Below, piece after piece: positions 48,002 to 56,934 of a stretch of 64,000 nt of DNA. Below the pieces are notes generated by a model. The model was not told where the DNA came from. It worked only from the letters and a program-made list of their open reading frames with translations, and did no database searches. Every line of letters begins with the position of its first letter. Position 1 is the stretch's first letter. Source of the stretch: Aestuariibius insulae (GTDB lineage: Bacteria; Pseudomonadota; Alphaproteobacteria; Rhodobacterales; Rhodobacteraceae); assembly GCF_040783535.2 (NCBI RefSeq), contig NZ_JBFONW020000001.1, positions 806,001 through 870,000 on the forward strand, given 5' to 3'. A program made the position numbers and the translations under genes.

Positions 48002-49582
48002 TCACCGGTGGCCCGCATGGGCAAGGTTCGCCTCGATCTCGGAGACGTCATGGGGCGCATCCGTATCGGTCACACCCGCCATTAGCAGACCCAGCTCGGT
48101 CTCATTGGTGTCCTCGGGCAGGCGCTCGCCCATGATCTGACCGTCGAACATCACCGCGATCCGGTCGCTGAGCGCGAGGATCTCCTCCAGCTCGACCGAG
48201 ACCAGAAGGATCGCCTTGCCTTGATCGCGAAGCGCCACGATCTGCTCGTGGATGAACTCGATCGCACCGATATCCACACCGCGCGTCGGCTGCCCGACGA
48301 GCAGCAGCTCGGGCGAGCGCTCGATCTCGCGGGCCAGCACGATCTTCTGCTGGTTGCCGCCCGAAAAGTTCTTGGCCGCCAGCTTGGGATCGGGCGGACG
48401 CACGTCGAACCGCTCCATCTTGCCGGCCGTGTCCTCTTTCATGGCGGCGTTCTTCATGAAGATCCCGCTGCCATAGCGGGAGTCGTGGTGATAGCCGAAG
48501 GCGACGTTTTCCCAGGCGTGATAGTCCATGATCAGACCCTCGCGCTGGCGATCCTCGGGCACATGGGCGATCCCGCGCGCCCGGCGCGAGCGGCCATCGG
48601 ATTGGGTGCCGGTTAGATCGATCTCCTGCCCCTTCAGGCGCACCGTCCCCGTCGCGCTGCGGATCCCGCCAAGCACCTCCAGCAGCTCGGACTGTCCGTT
48701 CCCGGCGACCCCCGCGATCCCCAGGATCTCGCCGCCCCGAATGTCGAAATCGATGCCCTTGAGCCGCTGCACTCCCTTGTCGTCCGTCACGCTCAGATTG
48801 CGCACCTCCAGAACGACATCGCCGGCCTGCGCGGGCGCCTTCTCGACCCGCAGCAGCACCTTGCGGCCCACCATCAGCTCGGCCAGCTCGGGCGGAGAGG
48901 TCTCGGCGGTCTTGACCGTCGCCGTCATCTCGCCGCGCCGCATCACGCTGACCGTATCGGTGATCTCCATGATCTCGCGCAGCTTGTGGGTGATGAGGAT
49001 AATCGTCTTGCCCTCGGCGCGCAGGTTCTCGAGGATCCGGAAGAGGTGATCGGCCTCGGACGGCGTCAGCACGCCCGTCGGCTCGTCGAGGATCAGGATC
49101 TCGGCCCGGCGATAGAGCGCCTTGAGGATCTCGACCCGCTGCTGCATCCCGACGCCGATCTCCTCGATCAGGGCGTCGGGCTCCACGTTCAGCTCGTATT
49201 CCTTGGACAGCTCCGCCAGCTCGCGCCGCGCGCGGCCCAGCGACGGCTTCAAAAGCCCGCTATCCTCTGCGCCCAGAACGATATTTTCCAGAACCGTGAA
49301 ATTCTCTACCAGCTTGAAATGCTGGAACACCATCCCGATTCCCGCGGCGATGGCCGCCTGACTGTCCGGGATCTCGGTCTTTTGCCCGCGAATGAAGATC
49401 TCGCCCGCATCGGCCTTGTAGAACCCGTAGAGGATCGACATCAGCGTCGACTTGCCCGCGCCATTCTCGCCGATGATCCCGTGGATCGTGCCCGGCATCA
49501 CCCGGATCGCGATATCCTTGTTGGCCTGAACCGGGCCGAAGGATTTCGAGATCCCTTTCAACTCAATGGCGGGATCGGTCAT
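48002..49582 (-). CDS. Nucleoside-type ABC transporter ATP-binding protein (two NBDs)
   Basis: 526 aa with two nucleotide-binding domains. First: Walker A GENGAGKSTLMSILYG, signature region VGMQQRVEILKALYR, Walker B ILILDEPTGVLTPSE. Second: GVAGNGQSELLEVLGG (divergent Walker A), FSGGNQQKIVLAREIE signature and LLLVGQPTRGVDIGAI. This duplicated layout is that of RbsA/YufO-type simple-sugar and nucleoside importers. Energises the two permeases encoded next. Confidence 0.94.
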   Translation of the reverse strand: MTDPAIELKGISKSFGPVQANKDIAIRVMPGTIHGIIGENGAGKSTLMSILYGFYKADAGEIFIRGQKTEIPDSQAAIAAGIGMVFQHFKLVENFTVLENIVLGAEDSGLLKPSLGRARRELAELSKEYELNVEPDALIEEIGVGMQQRVEILKALYRRAEILILDEPTGVLTPSEADHLFRILENLRAEGKTIILITHKLREIMEITDTVSVMRRGEMTATVKTAETSPPELAELMVGRKVLLRVEKAPAQAGDVVLEVRNLSVTDDKGVQRLKGIDFDIRGGEILGIAGVAGNGQSELLEVLGGIRSATGTVRLKGQEIDLTGTQSDGRSRRARGIAHVPEDRQREGLIMDYHAWENVAFGYHHDSRYGSGIFMKNAAMKEDTAGKMERFDVRPPDPKLAAKNFSGGNQQKIVLAREIERSPELLLVGQPTRGVDIGAIEFIHEQIVALRDQGKAILLVSVELEEILALSDRIAVMFDGQIMGERLPEDTNETELGLLMAGVTDTDAPHDVSEIEANLAHAGHR

Positions 49583-49607
49583 GTCGTCTCCCTCGTACTT
49601 GCCGAAA

Positions 49608-49635
49608 AAGGCCGCACTGGTCCCAGCGCGGCCTT
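49608..49635 (-). terminator. Attenuator-like terminator after the binding-protein gene
   Basis: Thirteen-bp stem (AAGGCCGCACTGG / CCAGCGCGGCCTT, one G-U pair) with a 2-nt loop, followed on the minus strand by TTTTT. It lies between the binding-protein gene and the ATPase gene, so it should lower expression of the transporter relative to the binding protein, as in many ABC operons. Confidence 0.82.
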
Positions 49636-49655
49636 CCGTCAGATCCGCAAACGCC

Positions 49656-50651
49656 TCAGAAGCTCAGCGCCGGGCAGCTTTCGTCGCTCATGTAGTCATG
49701 CACTTCGGTCTCGCCCGCGATGATCGCGGCAGAGGCCTCATCGACGGCAGCCTGCATTTCTGCGGTGACGAGATCGGCGTTATGCTCGTCCAGCGCATAG
49801 CCCACGCCCTCGTTCTCGAGGCCCATGACATTGACGCCGGTCTCGACAGCATCGCCAGCCGCGAAGACCTCATAGACGGCATTATCCACCCGCTTGAGCA
49901 TCGAGGTCAGAACCTCGCCTGGATGCAGGTAGTTCTGGTTGCTGTCCACGCCGATCGACAGGATGTCCTGATCGGCCGCCGTCTGCAAAACGCCCACACC
50001 GGTCGCACCGGCGGCGGCATAGACCACATCCGCGCCTTGGCTGATCTGCGCCTGCGTCAGCTCAGACCCCTTGACCGGATCGGCCCAAGCAGCGGGCGTG
50101 GTGCCGGCCATGTTAGCGATTACGGTCGCATCGGGGTTCACTGCCAGCACGCCTTGGGCATAGCCGCAGGCGAATTTGCGGATCAGCGGGATATCCATGC
50201 CGCCAATAAAGCCGACCGTGCCCGATTCCGAGGCCATCGCCGCCATCATGCCGACGAGGAACGAGCCCTCATGCTCCTTGAACACGACCGAGCGCACGTT
50301 CGGCTCTTCGACCACCGCATCGATGATCGCAAAGGTCGTGTCGGGATAGTCGGGGGCGACTTCGCTCAGAACGTTGCCGAAGGCAAAGCCGGTCATCACG
50401 ATCGGGTTCGAGCCGCTTTCGGCCAGACGGCGCAGCGCCTGTTCGCGTTGGGCTTCGGACTGCATCTCGACTTCGCGATAGCTGCCGCCGGTCTCTTCCT
50501 TCCAGCGCTCGGCGCCGTTAAAGGCCGCTTCGTTGAACGACTTGTCGAACTTGCCGCCCAGATCGAAGACGACGGCCGGATCGGCCAGCGCTCCGCCAGC
50601 GGTAAGGGCCAGCGCGGCAGCGGCGCCCATGAACGTGTGCTTGAGGGTCAT
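49656..50651 (-). CDS. BMP-family substrate-binding protein
   Basis: 331 aa with a signal peptide (LKHTFMGAAAALALTAGGALA). Mature protein matches the basic-membrane-protein (BMP/Med) family: VFDLGGKFDKSFNEAAFNGAERW, NPIVMTGFAFGNVLSEVAPDYPDTTFAIID, FKEHEGSFLVGMMAA, GFIGGMDIPLIRKFACGYAQG, and SIGVDSNQNYLHPGEVLTSMLKRVDNAVYE. Periplasmic receptor for nucleosides or purine-related ligands. First gene of the importer operon; the 242-bp gap upstream contains no gene and should hold the promoter. Confidence 0.94.
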   Translation of the reverse strand: MTLKHTFMGAAAALALTAGGALADPAVVFDLGGKFDKSFNEAAFNGAERWKEETGGSYREVEMQSEAQREQALRRLAESGSNPIVMTGFAFGNVLSEVAPDYPDTTFAIIDAVVEEPNVRSVVFKEHEGSFLVGMMAAMASESGTVGFIGGMDIPLIRKFACGYAQGVLAVNPDATVIANMAGTTPAAWADPVKGSELTQAQISQGADVVYAAAGATGVGVLQTAADQDILSIGVDSNQNYLHPGEVLTSMLKRVDNAVYEVFAAGDAVETGVNVMGLENEGVGYALDEHNADLVTAEMQAAVDEASAAIIAGETEVHDYMSDESCPALSF

Positions 50652-50885
50652 TGAGGTCTCCCTGTTATCGTTAACCCGAGGCTCTTGATGCGCCTCTTGA
50701 GCGGTCCCCGCCCTGATAGGACGGATCCGCGTATCACCATGGGATAAGGCCTCTCCCCCGGCGGAAGATCAATAGCTTTTTGGGCTTCAAACGCCGCCTC
50801 GCGCCGCAAATGCCTGCCGATTAGGCGGATGCCCCTAGGTCAGATCCTCGCGTTTGACCCGTATCCGGCCCGGCCGGACCGGGAG

Positions 50886-50906
50886 GCCCCGGGTCAAGCC
50901 CGGGGC
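50886..50906. terminator. GC-rich hairpin at the rimI end
   Basis: Eight-bp arms GCCCCGGG / CCCGGGGC around TCAAG; the loop contains the rimI stop codon. No T-run follows, so it may be a dispersed palindrome of Rhodobacteraceae acting as a weak terminator. Confidence 0.5.
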
Positions 50907-51358
50907 GCCGAGCTCTGCGGCGGCTGTTTGTAGCCCTCCGCTGCCAGATCCTTGCGCATCATCACCGCATCGACCGCTACGTCCGGCCCGCGCCGGTAGT
51001 ATCCGCGCCGCTGCCCGACCTCCGCATAACCTGCCTTAAGATAGAGCGCCCGCGCCGGGTCATTGTCCTGCGCGACCTCCAGAAACGCCTCGCAAGCGCC
51101 GCGTCGCGCGGCCTCCGCCTCGAACAGGGCCAGCAGCCTCGCTCCGCATCCCGCGCGCCGCGCCTCTGGCGCGACGGCAACGGTCAAAAGCTCCACCTCG
51201 TCTGCTGCCACGCGGCCCATGGCAAATCCGCCCGGCGCCTCCGTGACAAAGACGCCGGCCTGCGCCACCAGCCCCTCCATCTCCCGACCAGACCATCCCT
51301 GAGCTGCCGGAAACGCCCGGCCATGCAGATCCGCCAGCCGCTCCGCCAGCTCACCCAT
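50894..51358 (-). CDS. rimI: Ribosomal protein alanine N-acetyltransferase-like
   Basis: 154 aa from the ATG at 51356-51358, overlapping the tsaB stop by 8 bp. GNAT fold with acetyl-CoA loop RRAGCGARLLALFE (the R/Q-x-x-G-x-G/A motif) and EVAQDNDPARALYLKAGYAEVGQRRGYY, typical of RimI, which acetylates the N-terminal Ala of ribosomal protein S18. The tsaB-rimI pairing is common in bacteria. The C-terminus carries an unusual short tail (YKQPPQSSAPRA) encoded by the palindrome region. Confidence 0.88.
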   Translation of the reverse strand: MGELAERLADLHGRAFPAAQGWSGREMEGLVAQAGVFVTEAPGGFAMGRVAADEVELLTVAVAPEARRAGCGARLLALFEAEAARRGACEAFLEVAQDNDPARALYLKAGYAEVGQRRGYYRRGPDVAVDAVMMRKDLAAEGYKQPPQSSAPRA

Positions 51359-52049
51359 CCAGAATGACCGGAGCCGCCTCCCGCGGAGGCGCTGCATCTG
51401 CCGCCCGCACATAAAGCGGGGCAGGGCGGGGCAAGGCCTCGCCTGTCGCCACTTTACGCGCCGCGATCTCGGCAATCCGCACAGAGACGGAACGCGGATC
51501 CAACTGCGCGCGCTCAACCCTCACCCGCCCCTCGAACAGAGCCGCCGCCGCGCCGACTGCCGCCGCACTCTGCTCGTCGTCTCTCAGCCGCTCGGTCTTC
51601 GAATCAACGACCCGATACGGCCCCGGTACGCCTTCCGCCGACACGAGCTGAACATAGGCCGTATCCCTTGGCGCTGGCAGGCAGATCAGCACCGGCCCCG
51701 CCGCGTCCGCCACAGCCCGACCCGGATCCCCGCCGCCGAGCAGCTCGAACCCCGACACCCCGACTGCAGGCACACCCAGCCCCAAAGCCAGCCCCCGCGC
51801 CGCCGACACCGCGATCCGGATCCCCGTAAAATTCCCAGGCCCGACGCCCACGCCGATCGCGTCCAGCTCGTCCCAGGCGCAGCCCGCCTCCACAAGAACC
51901 TCCTCGAGCAGCGGCATCAGCCGCTCCGCTTGTCCGCGCGTCATCTCCTCGAACCGTTCCGCCACGATCCGTCCGCCCGACAGCAAAGCGGCCGCGCAAT
52001 GCGCGGCCGATGTGTCGAATGCGAGGATCGTAGGGTCAGGCCGCGACAG
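51351..52049 (-). CDS. tsaB: tRNA threonylcarbamoyladenosine factor TsaB, probable CTG start
   Basis: 232 aa if started at CTG 52047-52049. The conserved N-terminus TILAFDTSAAHCAAALLSGG lies upstream of the first ATG/GTG/TTG codon (a TTG at 51986), so the annotated start must be further up; in frame there is no ATG, GTG or TTG before the frame ends, only CTG (protein then begins SRPDPTILAFD) or ATT. GAGG lies six nt before the CTG. Later features are GVGVGPGNFTGIRIAVSAARGLALGLG. Partner of TsaD and TsaE in making t6A in ANN-decoding tRNAs. Its first 14 nt overlap nfuA. Confidence 0.88.
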   Translation of the reverse strand: MSRPDPTILAFDTSAAHCAAALLSGGRIVAERFEEMTRGQAERLMPLLEEVLVEAGCAWDELDAIGVGVGPGNFTGIRIAVSAARGLALGLGVPAVGVSGFELLGGGDPGRAVADAAGPVLICLPAPRDTAYVQLVSAEGVPGPYRVVDSKTERLRDDEQSAAAVGAAAALFEGRVRVERAQLDPRSVSVRIAEIAARKVATGEALPRPAPLYVRAADAAPPREAAPVILDG

Positions 52050-52593
52050 GGCGCACCTCGAGCACTTCGGGAATGTAATGCCGCAGCAGGTTCTCGATGC
52101 CCATCTTCAGCGTGAGCGTCGAGGACGGACAGCCCGCGCAGGCGCCCTGCATGTGCAGATAGACAACCCCGCGGTCAAAGCCATGGAACGTGATGTCCCC
52201 GCCATCCTGCGCCACGGCGGGCCGCACGCGGGTGTCCAGCAGCTCCTTGATCTGGCCGACGATCTCTCCGTCCTCGCCGTGATGCTCCGCATGGCCGGAC
52301 GTCTGCTCGCCCTCCATGACCGGCTTGCCGGACTGGTAATGCTCCATGATCGCGCCAAGGATGCCGGGCTTGATGTGATCCCACTCCACCTCGTCCGCCT
52401 TCGTCACGGTCACGAAATCGGTGCCAAAGAACACACCCGTCACACCCTCGACCCCAAAGATCCTCTGCGCCAGCGGGGACGGCCCAGCCGTATCCGCAGT
52501 TGGGAAATCAGCGGTCCCGGCCTCCAGCACGGTCTGGCCGGGCAGGAACTTCAGCGTCGCCGGGTTCGGCGTGGATTCGGTCTGGATGAACAT
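52036..52593 (-). CDS. nfuA: NfuA/NifU-like iron-sulfur scaffold or carrier
   Basis: 185 aa. N-terminal Nfu_N domain (MFIQTESTPNPATLKFLPGQ ... GVTGVFFGTDFVTVTKAD) and C-terminal NifU-like domain with the CxxC cluster site in MQGACAGCPSSTLTLKMGIE. Delivers 4Fe-4S clusters to target enzymes in the cytoplasm. Between them is a short His/Glu/Gly-rich stretch (GHAEHHGEDGEIVG). The 3' end overlaps tsaB. A role in loading SdhB or aconitase clusters is plausible but not shown. Confidence 0.92.
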   Translation of the reverse strand: MFIQTESTPNPATLKFLPGQTVLEAGTADFPTADTAGPSPLAQRIFGVEGVTGVFFGTDFVTVTKADEVEWDHIKPGILGAIMEHYQSGKPVMEGEQTSGHAEHHGEDGEIVGQIKELLDTRVRPAVAQDGGDITFHGFDRGVVYLHMQGACAGCPSSTLTLKMGIENLLRHYIPEVLEVRPVAA

Positions 52594-52665
52594 GCGAGGA
52601 GCCTCTCAAAAGGGTCTGCAAAATATGCGCCCGCCGCCCGCCCCTGTCAAGAGTTTGGAACGGTT

Positions 52666-53277
52666 CTAAACTTCAGTCCCGTCCTCGGCGCCGGGACGCG
52701 TCCAATAGGCGATATCGGCGCTGGCAAGCCAGACATAATGCATCACCGGTGCCATGATCGCCCAATAGACAAGCCAACCAGACGGGCTTGTGATCGCAAT
52801 CGCGATCTCGTTCGCCACCGCAAGGCCAGCATAAATCACCACCCGAATCCATGCCAGCCGGGGATAGATCTCGACCCAATCCGCGCCCGAGAAGTAGCGG
52901 CGGGTCAGCGAAAAGTCGGACGTTGCCAGATCCGACGCAAAAAGACCCACGAAAATGAGGGATGTGATCGTATTCACCCGCTGCATCCAGATCGGGTCCT
53001 GAAAGTGCATCGTCGCCAGAACAGCCGCCGCGATCAAAGCGGCTCCGATCGCCGATGGCCCGGCATGCGGCTGGCTACGATGAAGGTAAGACGACAAGCG
53101 TATCAGCGATCCCACCAGAAACGCTGCCAGGAACACGTCAAACCCGGACCGTCCGGGAAACAGCCGCTCAAGGATCACGAGCGTCGCGACAACACCAAGG
53201 CTCGCCCCGATCAAGGACAGGCTCGGCGGAGGAGCCTGCCGCACCGCATGCACAACCATTCGAACGAAGTAACGCAC
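52666..53277 (-). CDS. Hypothetical multi-helix membrane protein
   Basis: 203 aa from a GTG at 53275-53277 with GGAGGAAA upstream; an internal ATG at 53259 is an alternative. Four to five hydrophobic helices, Arg/His-rich short loops (LIRLSSYLHRSQPH). No family recognised. It lies between nfuA (same strand) and the divergent sulP gene. Base use is a little less GC-rich than in sulP. Confidence 0.65.
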   Translation of the reverse strand: MRYFVRMVVHAVRQAPPPSLSLIGASLGVVATLVILERLFPGRSGFDVFLAAFLVGSLIRLSSYLHRSQPHAGPSAIGAALIAAAVLATMHFQDPIWMQRVNTITSLIFVGLFASDLATSDFSLTRRYFSGADWVEIYPRLAWIRVVIYAGLAVANEIAIAITSPSGWLVYWAIMAPVMHYVWLASADIAYWTRPGAEDGTEV

Positions 53278-53444
53278 CCATTTCCTCCAACTTACTGAAA
53301 TCTATATTGGAACCGCCCGGCAGCCCAACAAGGGCGCGCGCCCGGAACGCCCCCGACTGACGCCTGTCTGCAACAGCGCCGGGCGCTTCCGATTGAACCC
53401 ATCCCGCTCCGCTGCGTTGACCCGAAACGATCAGGCGAGGCGCA

Positions 53445-55130
53445 ATGGCATCCCTTCTTCCCCCTTGGCTCGACGGATACGGGCCCAAGGCCGCCATAGC
53501 CGACGGTGTCGCAGGCGTGATCCTCGCCGTTCTGCTCGTGCCGCAAGCCATGGCCTATGCCCTGCTTGCGGGACTGCCGCCCGAGGCGGGGCTCTATACC
53601 GCGATGATCCCCCCGCTTCTTTACGCCGTCTTCGGGCTCAGCGCCTTCGTGTCGGTCGGGCCGGTCGCGCTGGCCTCACTGCTGGTCGCCGACGCCATCG
53701 GCTCCAGCGGGATGGAACCGATGCAGGCCGCCGCGATCATCGCCATCGAAACCGGAGCGATCCTGCTCCTTCTCGGCCTCTTCAAGCTGGGGCGTCTGGT
53801 CAATTTCATCAGCGAACCAGCCCTCCTGGGCTTCACCGCCGCCGTCGCGCTTTTGATCGCGGCCAGCCAGCTTCCCGCGCTTCTGGGGGTCGAGGCGGCC
53901 CGCTCCGGCAATCTCGTCGATGCGGCGCAGGGCCTTCTCGGGGCGGGCCTGCCCAATTGGCCGACACTGGCGCTAGGCGCGGGCGTTCTGGCGCTGATCC
54001 TGCTCGGGGATCGCTATGCCGGACCCGGGCTCTGGCGCATCGGGATCCGCCCGCCCTTCCGTCTGCCGCTGGTCAAAAGCATCCCGCTTCTGGCACTTGT
54101 CGCCGCCGGGGTGGCCGCCAGCATGCTCTCGCTCGAGGTCGCCCGCGTCGACGAGCCCGGCGGCGGGCCGCCGACCCTGACCCTCCCGCCGCTCAGCCCC
54201 GGACCGTGGCTCGCGCTCGCCCTCGACAGCCTGATCGTCGCCATCCTCGTTTTTGCCACCGGCACCGCAGTGGCCAAATCGCTCTCCGCCCGCCGCCGCG
54301 CACCGCTCGACACCAACCGAGAGGCGATCGCCGTCGGCGCTGCCAATGTCGCGGCTGGCCTGACCGGAGGCTACGCGACCGGTGTCAGTCTCAGCCGCTC
54401 CGCGCTGGTCTTCGACAGCGGCGGCCGCTCACCTCTGGCCACGGCCTTCGCGGGTCTGATCGTGCTGCCCGTCACCCTCTATGGTGGCCCGATCCTCGCC
54501 CAACTGCCCGAAGCGGCACTGGCGGCCCTCGTCATCAGCGCCGTCTTCGGCCTCATCAAGCTGCGCGAAATCCGCGAGGTGTGGAGCCACAGTCGCGCCG
54601 AGGCCGGTGTGCTCGGCGTCACCTTCGTCGCAACCCTCGTGCTCGGCGTGCAATGGGGCCTGCTGACTGGAACACTGGCCGGGATCGCTGCCTTCCTCTG
54701 GTTCTCCAGCCTGCCGCGCATCACCCGTCTGGGTCGCGCCGGAGAAGGCGACATCTTCCGCTCCGTCGACCGCGACGAGGTCGAGGTCGATACCCTCCCT
54801 GTTCTCCCGATCCGCATCGACCGCTCGCTCTATTTCGGCAATGTCGCCCATTGCGAGGAGCGGATCCTGTCGCTTCTCTCCCGCCACAAAGATATCCGCT
54901 GCGTCCTGCTCGACATGCGGTCGGTCAACGACATCGATGCCAGTGGGATCCGGATGCTGTCCCGGCTCTGCGAGAATATCGAGGAGAAGGACCTCCGCAT
55001 CGGATTTGCCGCCCTGCACGCCCCGGTCAAGGAGGCGCTCGACAGTTGCGGCAAGGCGCGTCTGGCCCCCTATTACGTCACCGTCGAAGAGGGCGTCGAC
55101 ACGATGCGCGAAGAGTGTGGAGCCGACTGA
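53445..55130 (+). CDS. SulP-family anion transporter with STAS domain
   Basis: 561 aa, ATG at 53445 with GGCGAGG. N-terminal transporter core with the SulP signature DGVAGVILAVLLVPQAMAYALLAGLPPEAGLY and the 14-segment fold; C-terminal STAS domain at ~440-555 (IDRSLYFGNVAHCEERIL, LLDMRSVNDIDASGIRML). Transports sulfate, bicarbonate or other anions across the inner membrane, with substrate not evident from sequence. It interrupts the roseobacter-like order nfuA - usp. The 158-bp gap that follows carries repeat copy B. Confidence 0.92.
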   Translation: MASLLPPWLDGYGPKAAIADGVAGVILAVLLVPQAMAYALLAGLPPEAGLYTAMIPPLLYAVFGLSAFVSVGPVALASLLVADAIGSSGMEPMQAAAIIAIETGAILLLLGLFKLGRLVNFISEPALLGFTAAVALLIAASQLPALLGVEAARSGNLVDAAQGLLGAGLPNWPTLALGAGVLALILLGDRYAGPGLWRIGIRPPFRLPLVKSIPLLALVAAGVAASMLSLEVARVDEPGGGPPTLTLPPLSPGPWLALALDSLIVAILVFATGTAVAKSLSARRRAPLDTNREAIAVGAANVAAGLTGGYATGVSLSRSALVFDSGGRSPLATAFAGLIVLPVTLYGGPILAQLPEAALAALVISAVFGLIKLREIREVWSHSRAEAGVLGVTFVATLVLGVQWGLLTGTLAGIAAFLWFSSLPRITRLGRAGEGDIFRSVDRDEVEVDTLPVLPIRIDRSLYFGNVAHCEERILSLLSRHKDIRCVLLDMRSVNDIDASGIRMLSRLCENIEEKDLRIGFAALHAPVKEALDSCGKARLAPYYVTVEEGVDTMREECGAD

Positions 55131-55205
55131 ATGCCTAAACTTTTAGTCGAATTCGCAAGGCCTTGATATCACGAGAGGCCACATATGTGACCCGCGCGTT
55201 AAGGA

Positions 55206-55263
55206 AAAATCCACCGACCAGATACCGACGCAATACCGACCGGATACCGAAAGCCCCGAAATC
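55206..55263. repeat. Dispersed 47-bp repeat, copy B, between sulP and usp
   Basis: Same element as at 25338-25393: 46 of 47 bases identical over 55206-55252, with the similar flank CCCCGAAATC after it. Contains the GATACCGA words with 11-bp spacing (the middle one reads AATACCGA). It is in the intergenic gap between convergent genes, so it is not tied to one promoter in the way copy A is. Confidence 0.8.
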
Positions 55264-55288
55264 CTGAAAACCGGCCTTGCGCAACGCC

Positions 55289-55744
55289 TCAGGTGATCGC
55301 TTCAAGCCGGTCCTTTGACATATCGCCCGGCACCACCGTGATCGGGATCGGAAGGCTCCCCGCCTGCCGCGTCAGCTGCGTCACAAGCGGCCCGGGCCCC
55401 GACTTGTCGTCCCCCGCGCCAAGGACCAGCACCCCGATTTCAGGATCATCCTTAAGCAGGCCCATAAGCTGCGGAACAACCTCGCCTTCCCGGATTTGCA
55501 GTTCAGGATCAACACCTTGGCGGTCTCGCATCCATTTGGCAAAGACCTCGAAATGCGCATGGATCCGCTCGCGCGCCTCCTCCCGCATGATCTCTCCGAC
55601 ACCGATCCAGTGGTTGAACTCATCGGGCGGAATGATCGACAGAACGGCCACCCCGCCGCCGGTCTTCGAGGCACGCATCGCCGCAAAGCGCATGGCGTTC
55701 AGACATTCCCGGCTATCGTCGAGAATGACCAGAAATTTACGCAT
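55289..55744 (-). CDS. Universal stress protein (UspA family)
   Basis: 151 aa from the ATG at 55742-55744 (GAGG upstream). Begins RKFLVILDDSRECLNAMRFA, ends with a phosphate-binding loop VLGAGDDKSGPGPLVTQLTRQ (G-x2-G-x9-G-(S/T) type), and PIPITVVPGD, the usual last strand. Cytoplasmic, possibly ATP-binding. In relatives it follows nfuA directly; here a SulP gene and a membrane protein gene intervene. Confidence 0.88.
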   Translation of the reverse strand: MRKFLVILDDSRECLNAMRFAAMRASKTGGGVAVLSIIPPDEFNHWIGVGEIMREEARERIHAHFEVFAKWMRDRQGVDPELQIREGEVVPQLMGLLKDDPEIGVLVLGAGDDKSGPGPLVTQLTRQAGSLPIPITVVPGDMSKDRLEAIT

Positions 55745-55807
55745 CGTCCGCATCCTCACCTGATCCCCGCAACAGAGCATGCCCGCCGGAACTGCCGCTG
55801 GCAACGC

Positions 55808-56848
55808 TCAACGGGGCAGGGCGCTCCGCACGATCCGGCCGCCGATGAATTGCGCAATGATCATAAGGGCTTGCAGAAAGGCGGCATATCCCAGAAGCAG
55901 CGCGGTCACCGCCATATCGCTCAGCCTCACGGTCGCCCGAAAGACCCGCGCTTTGCCCAGAACGGCAAATCGGCTGCGCGTCGCGGGCCCTGCCGCCTCG
56001 GCCACCCGTGCGAGCCGGGCAACGTCCTCGGCGTTATCCACATGGCGCAACAGAACCATCCCCTCCGACGCCGAAGTCGCCCGCACGACGCGCGCGAAAT
56101 CGCCGCTTATCCCCTCCAGACGGGCCAGCTTCGCCGTGTCGAGAACCGCGCCCAGCGGCACCGCCCCGCGCGTGTAGCGCACCAGTTCCGCAGGCTTCAG
56201 ATCGACCCGCGCCGCATCGCTCAAAACCCTTGAGAACGAAGGGGTTAGCGTGCCCATCCGGCGCGCCATCCTCAGGCCTGCGGACCCTGCCTTGACCGCC
56301 ACGCTCGACGCGCCCGAGACCAGGATCGCCGCCGTCGATCCCAGCCCCACGAGTGCCAGAGAGACATCGAGCCGGTCGACCTCCTCGCCCCGCAAAGCAG
56401 TCATCCCGGCCCGCCGCAAAGCGTTAACATCGCCCGCCGGACTCAGCTCGAAGGGAATCGCACAAGCCGCGATTTGCGACAGCCGCTCGCAGGACGCCAT
56501 CTCGATCATGCAGGACCCGCAGGACAAGGCCGACCGGGTCCAGCCCTCCGCCGCTTCGACCTCGGCTCGCGCGGCTTCAATCATCTGATCCGAAAGGGAA
56601 ATCCCGAACTCTTCCGCCAGCCCCAGAAGCATCGCGATCCGGTCCACATCATCCGCCGCCACGGCCTCCTCAAGCCGAGGCTCCAGCCACGCCGCATTGA
56701 CCTCGCGCGCCATCATCTGGTCCAGCCGATACGCCAGCTCCTCCGCCGACCGCTCCACGAAAGGAGAGGTCAGAGGCGCCGTTCCCACCACCCAGAAAAG
56801 CACAGCCAGATTGCCCGCCAATAGAAGGCTCCGCAGCCCTCGCACCAT
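55808..56848 (-). CDS. Hypothetical membrane protein beside trpS
   Basis: 346 aa. One N-terminal membrane helix (SLLLAGNLAVLFWVVGTAP), a periplasmic helical region with several Cys (LSCGSCMIEMASCERLSQIAAC), a central hydrophobic stretch (LDVSLALVGLGSTAAILVSG) and a C-terminal helix pair. The four closely spaced Cys suggest disulfides in an oxidising compartment. Typical of a Rhodobacteraceae-only family near trpS and murJ; no function known. Confidence 0.68.
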   Translation of the reverse strand: MVRGLRSLLLAGNLAVLFWVVGTAPLTSPFVERSAEELAYRLDQMMAREVNAAWLEPRLEEAVAADDVDRIAMLLGLAEEFGISLSDQMIEAARAEVEAAEGWTRSALSCGSCMIEMASCERLSQIAACAIPFELSPAGDVNALRRAGMTALRGEEVDRLDVSLALVGLGSTAAILVSGASSVAVKAGSAGLRMARRMGTLTPSFSRVLSDAARVDLKPAELVRYTRGAVPLGAVLDTAKLARLEGISGDFARVVRATSASEGMVLLRHVDNAEDVARLARVAEAAGPATRSRFAVLGKARVFRATVRLSDMAVTALLLGYAAFLQALMIIAQFIGGRIVRSALPR

Positions 56849-56857
56849 GCCCGATCC

Positions 56858-56875
56858 CCTTGTTTTTCAACAAGG
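56858..56875 (-). terminator. Short hairpin downstream of trpS
   Basis: Seven-bp stem CCTTGTT / AACAAGG with a 4-nt loop in the 86-bp gap between trpS and the membrane protein gene. Its weak stem and lack of a long T-run make termination uncertain. Confidence 0.5.
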
Positions 56876-56934
56876 ATAGCAGATCGGTCCGATCCCGGCA
56901 AAACCCCGTTAGAGAGCCGCCGAACCCGGCAGAT

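Noticed and set aside
50652..50893. Possible purine riboswitch ahead of the BMP importer genes
   Set aside because: I could not find the conserved three-way-junction core or the loop-loop motif; only a promoter region is supported.
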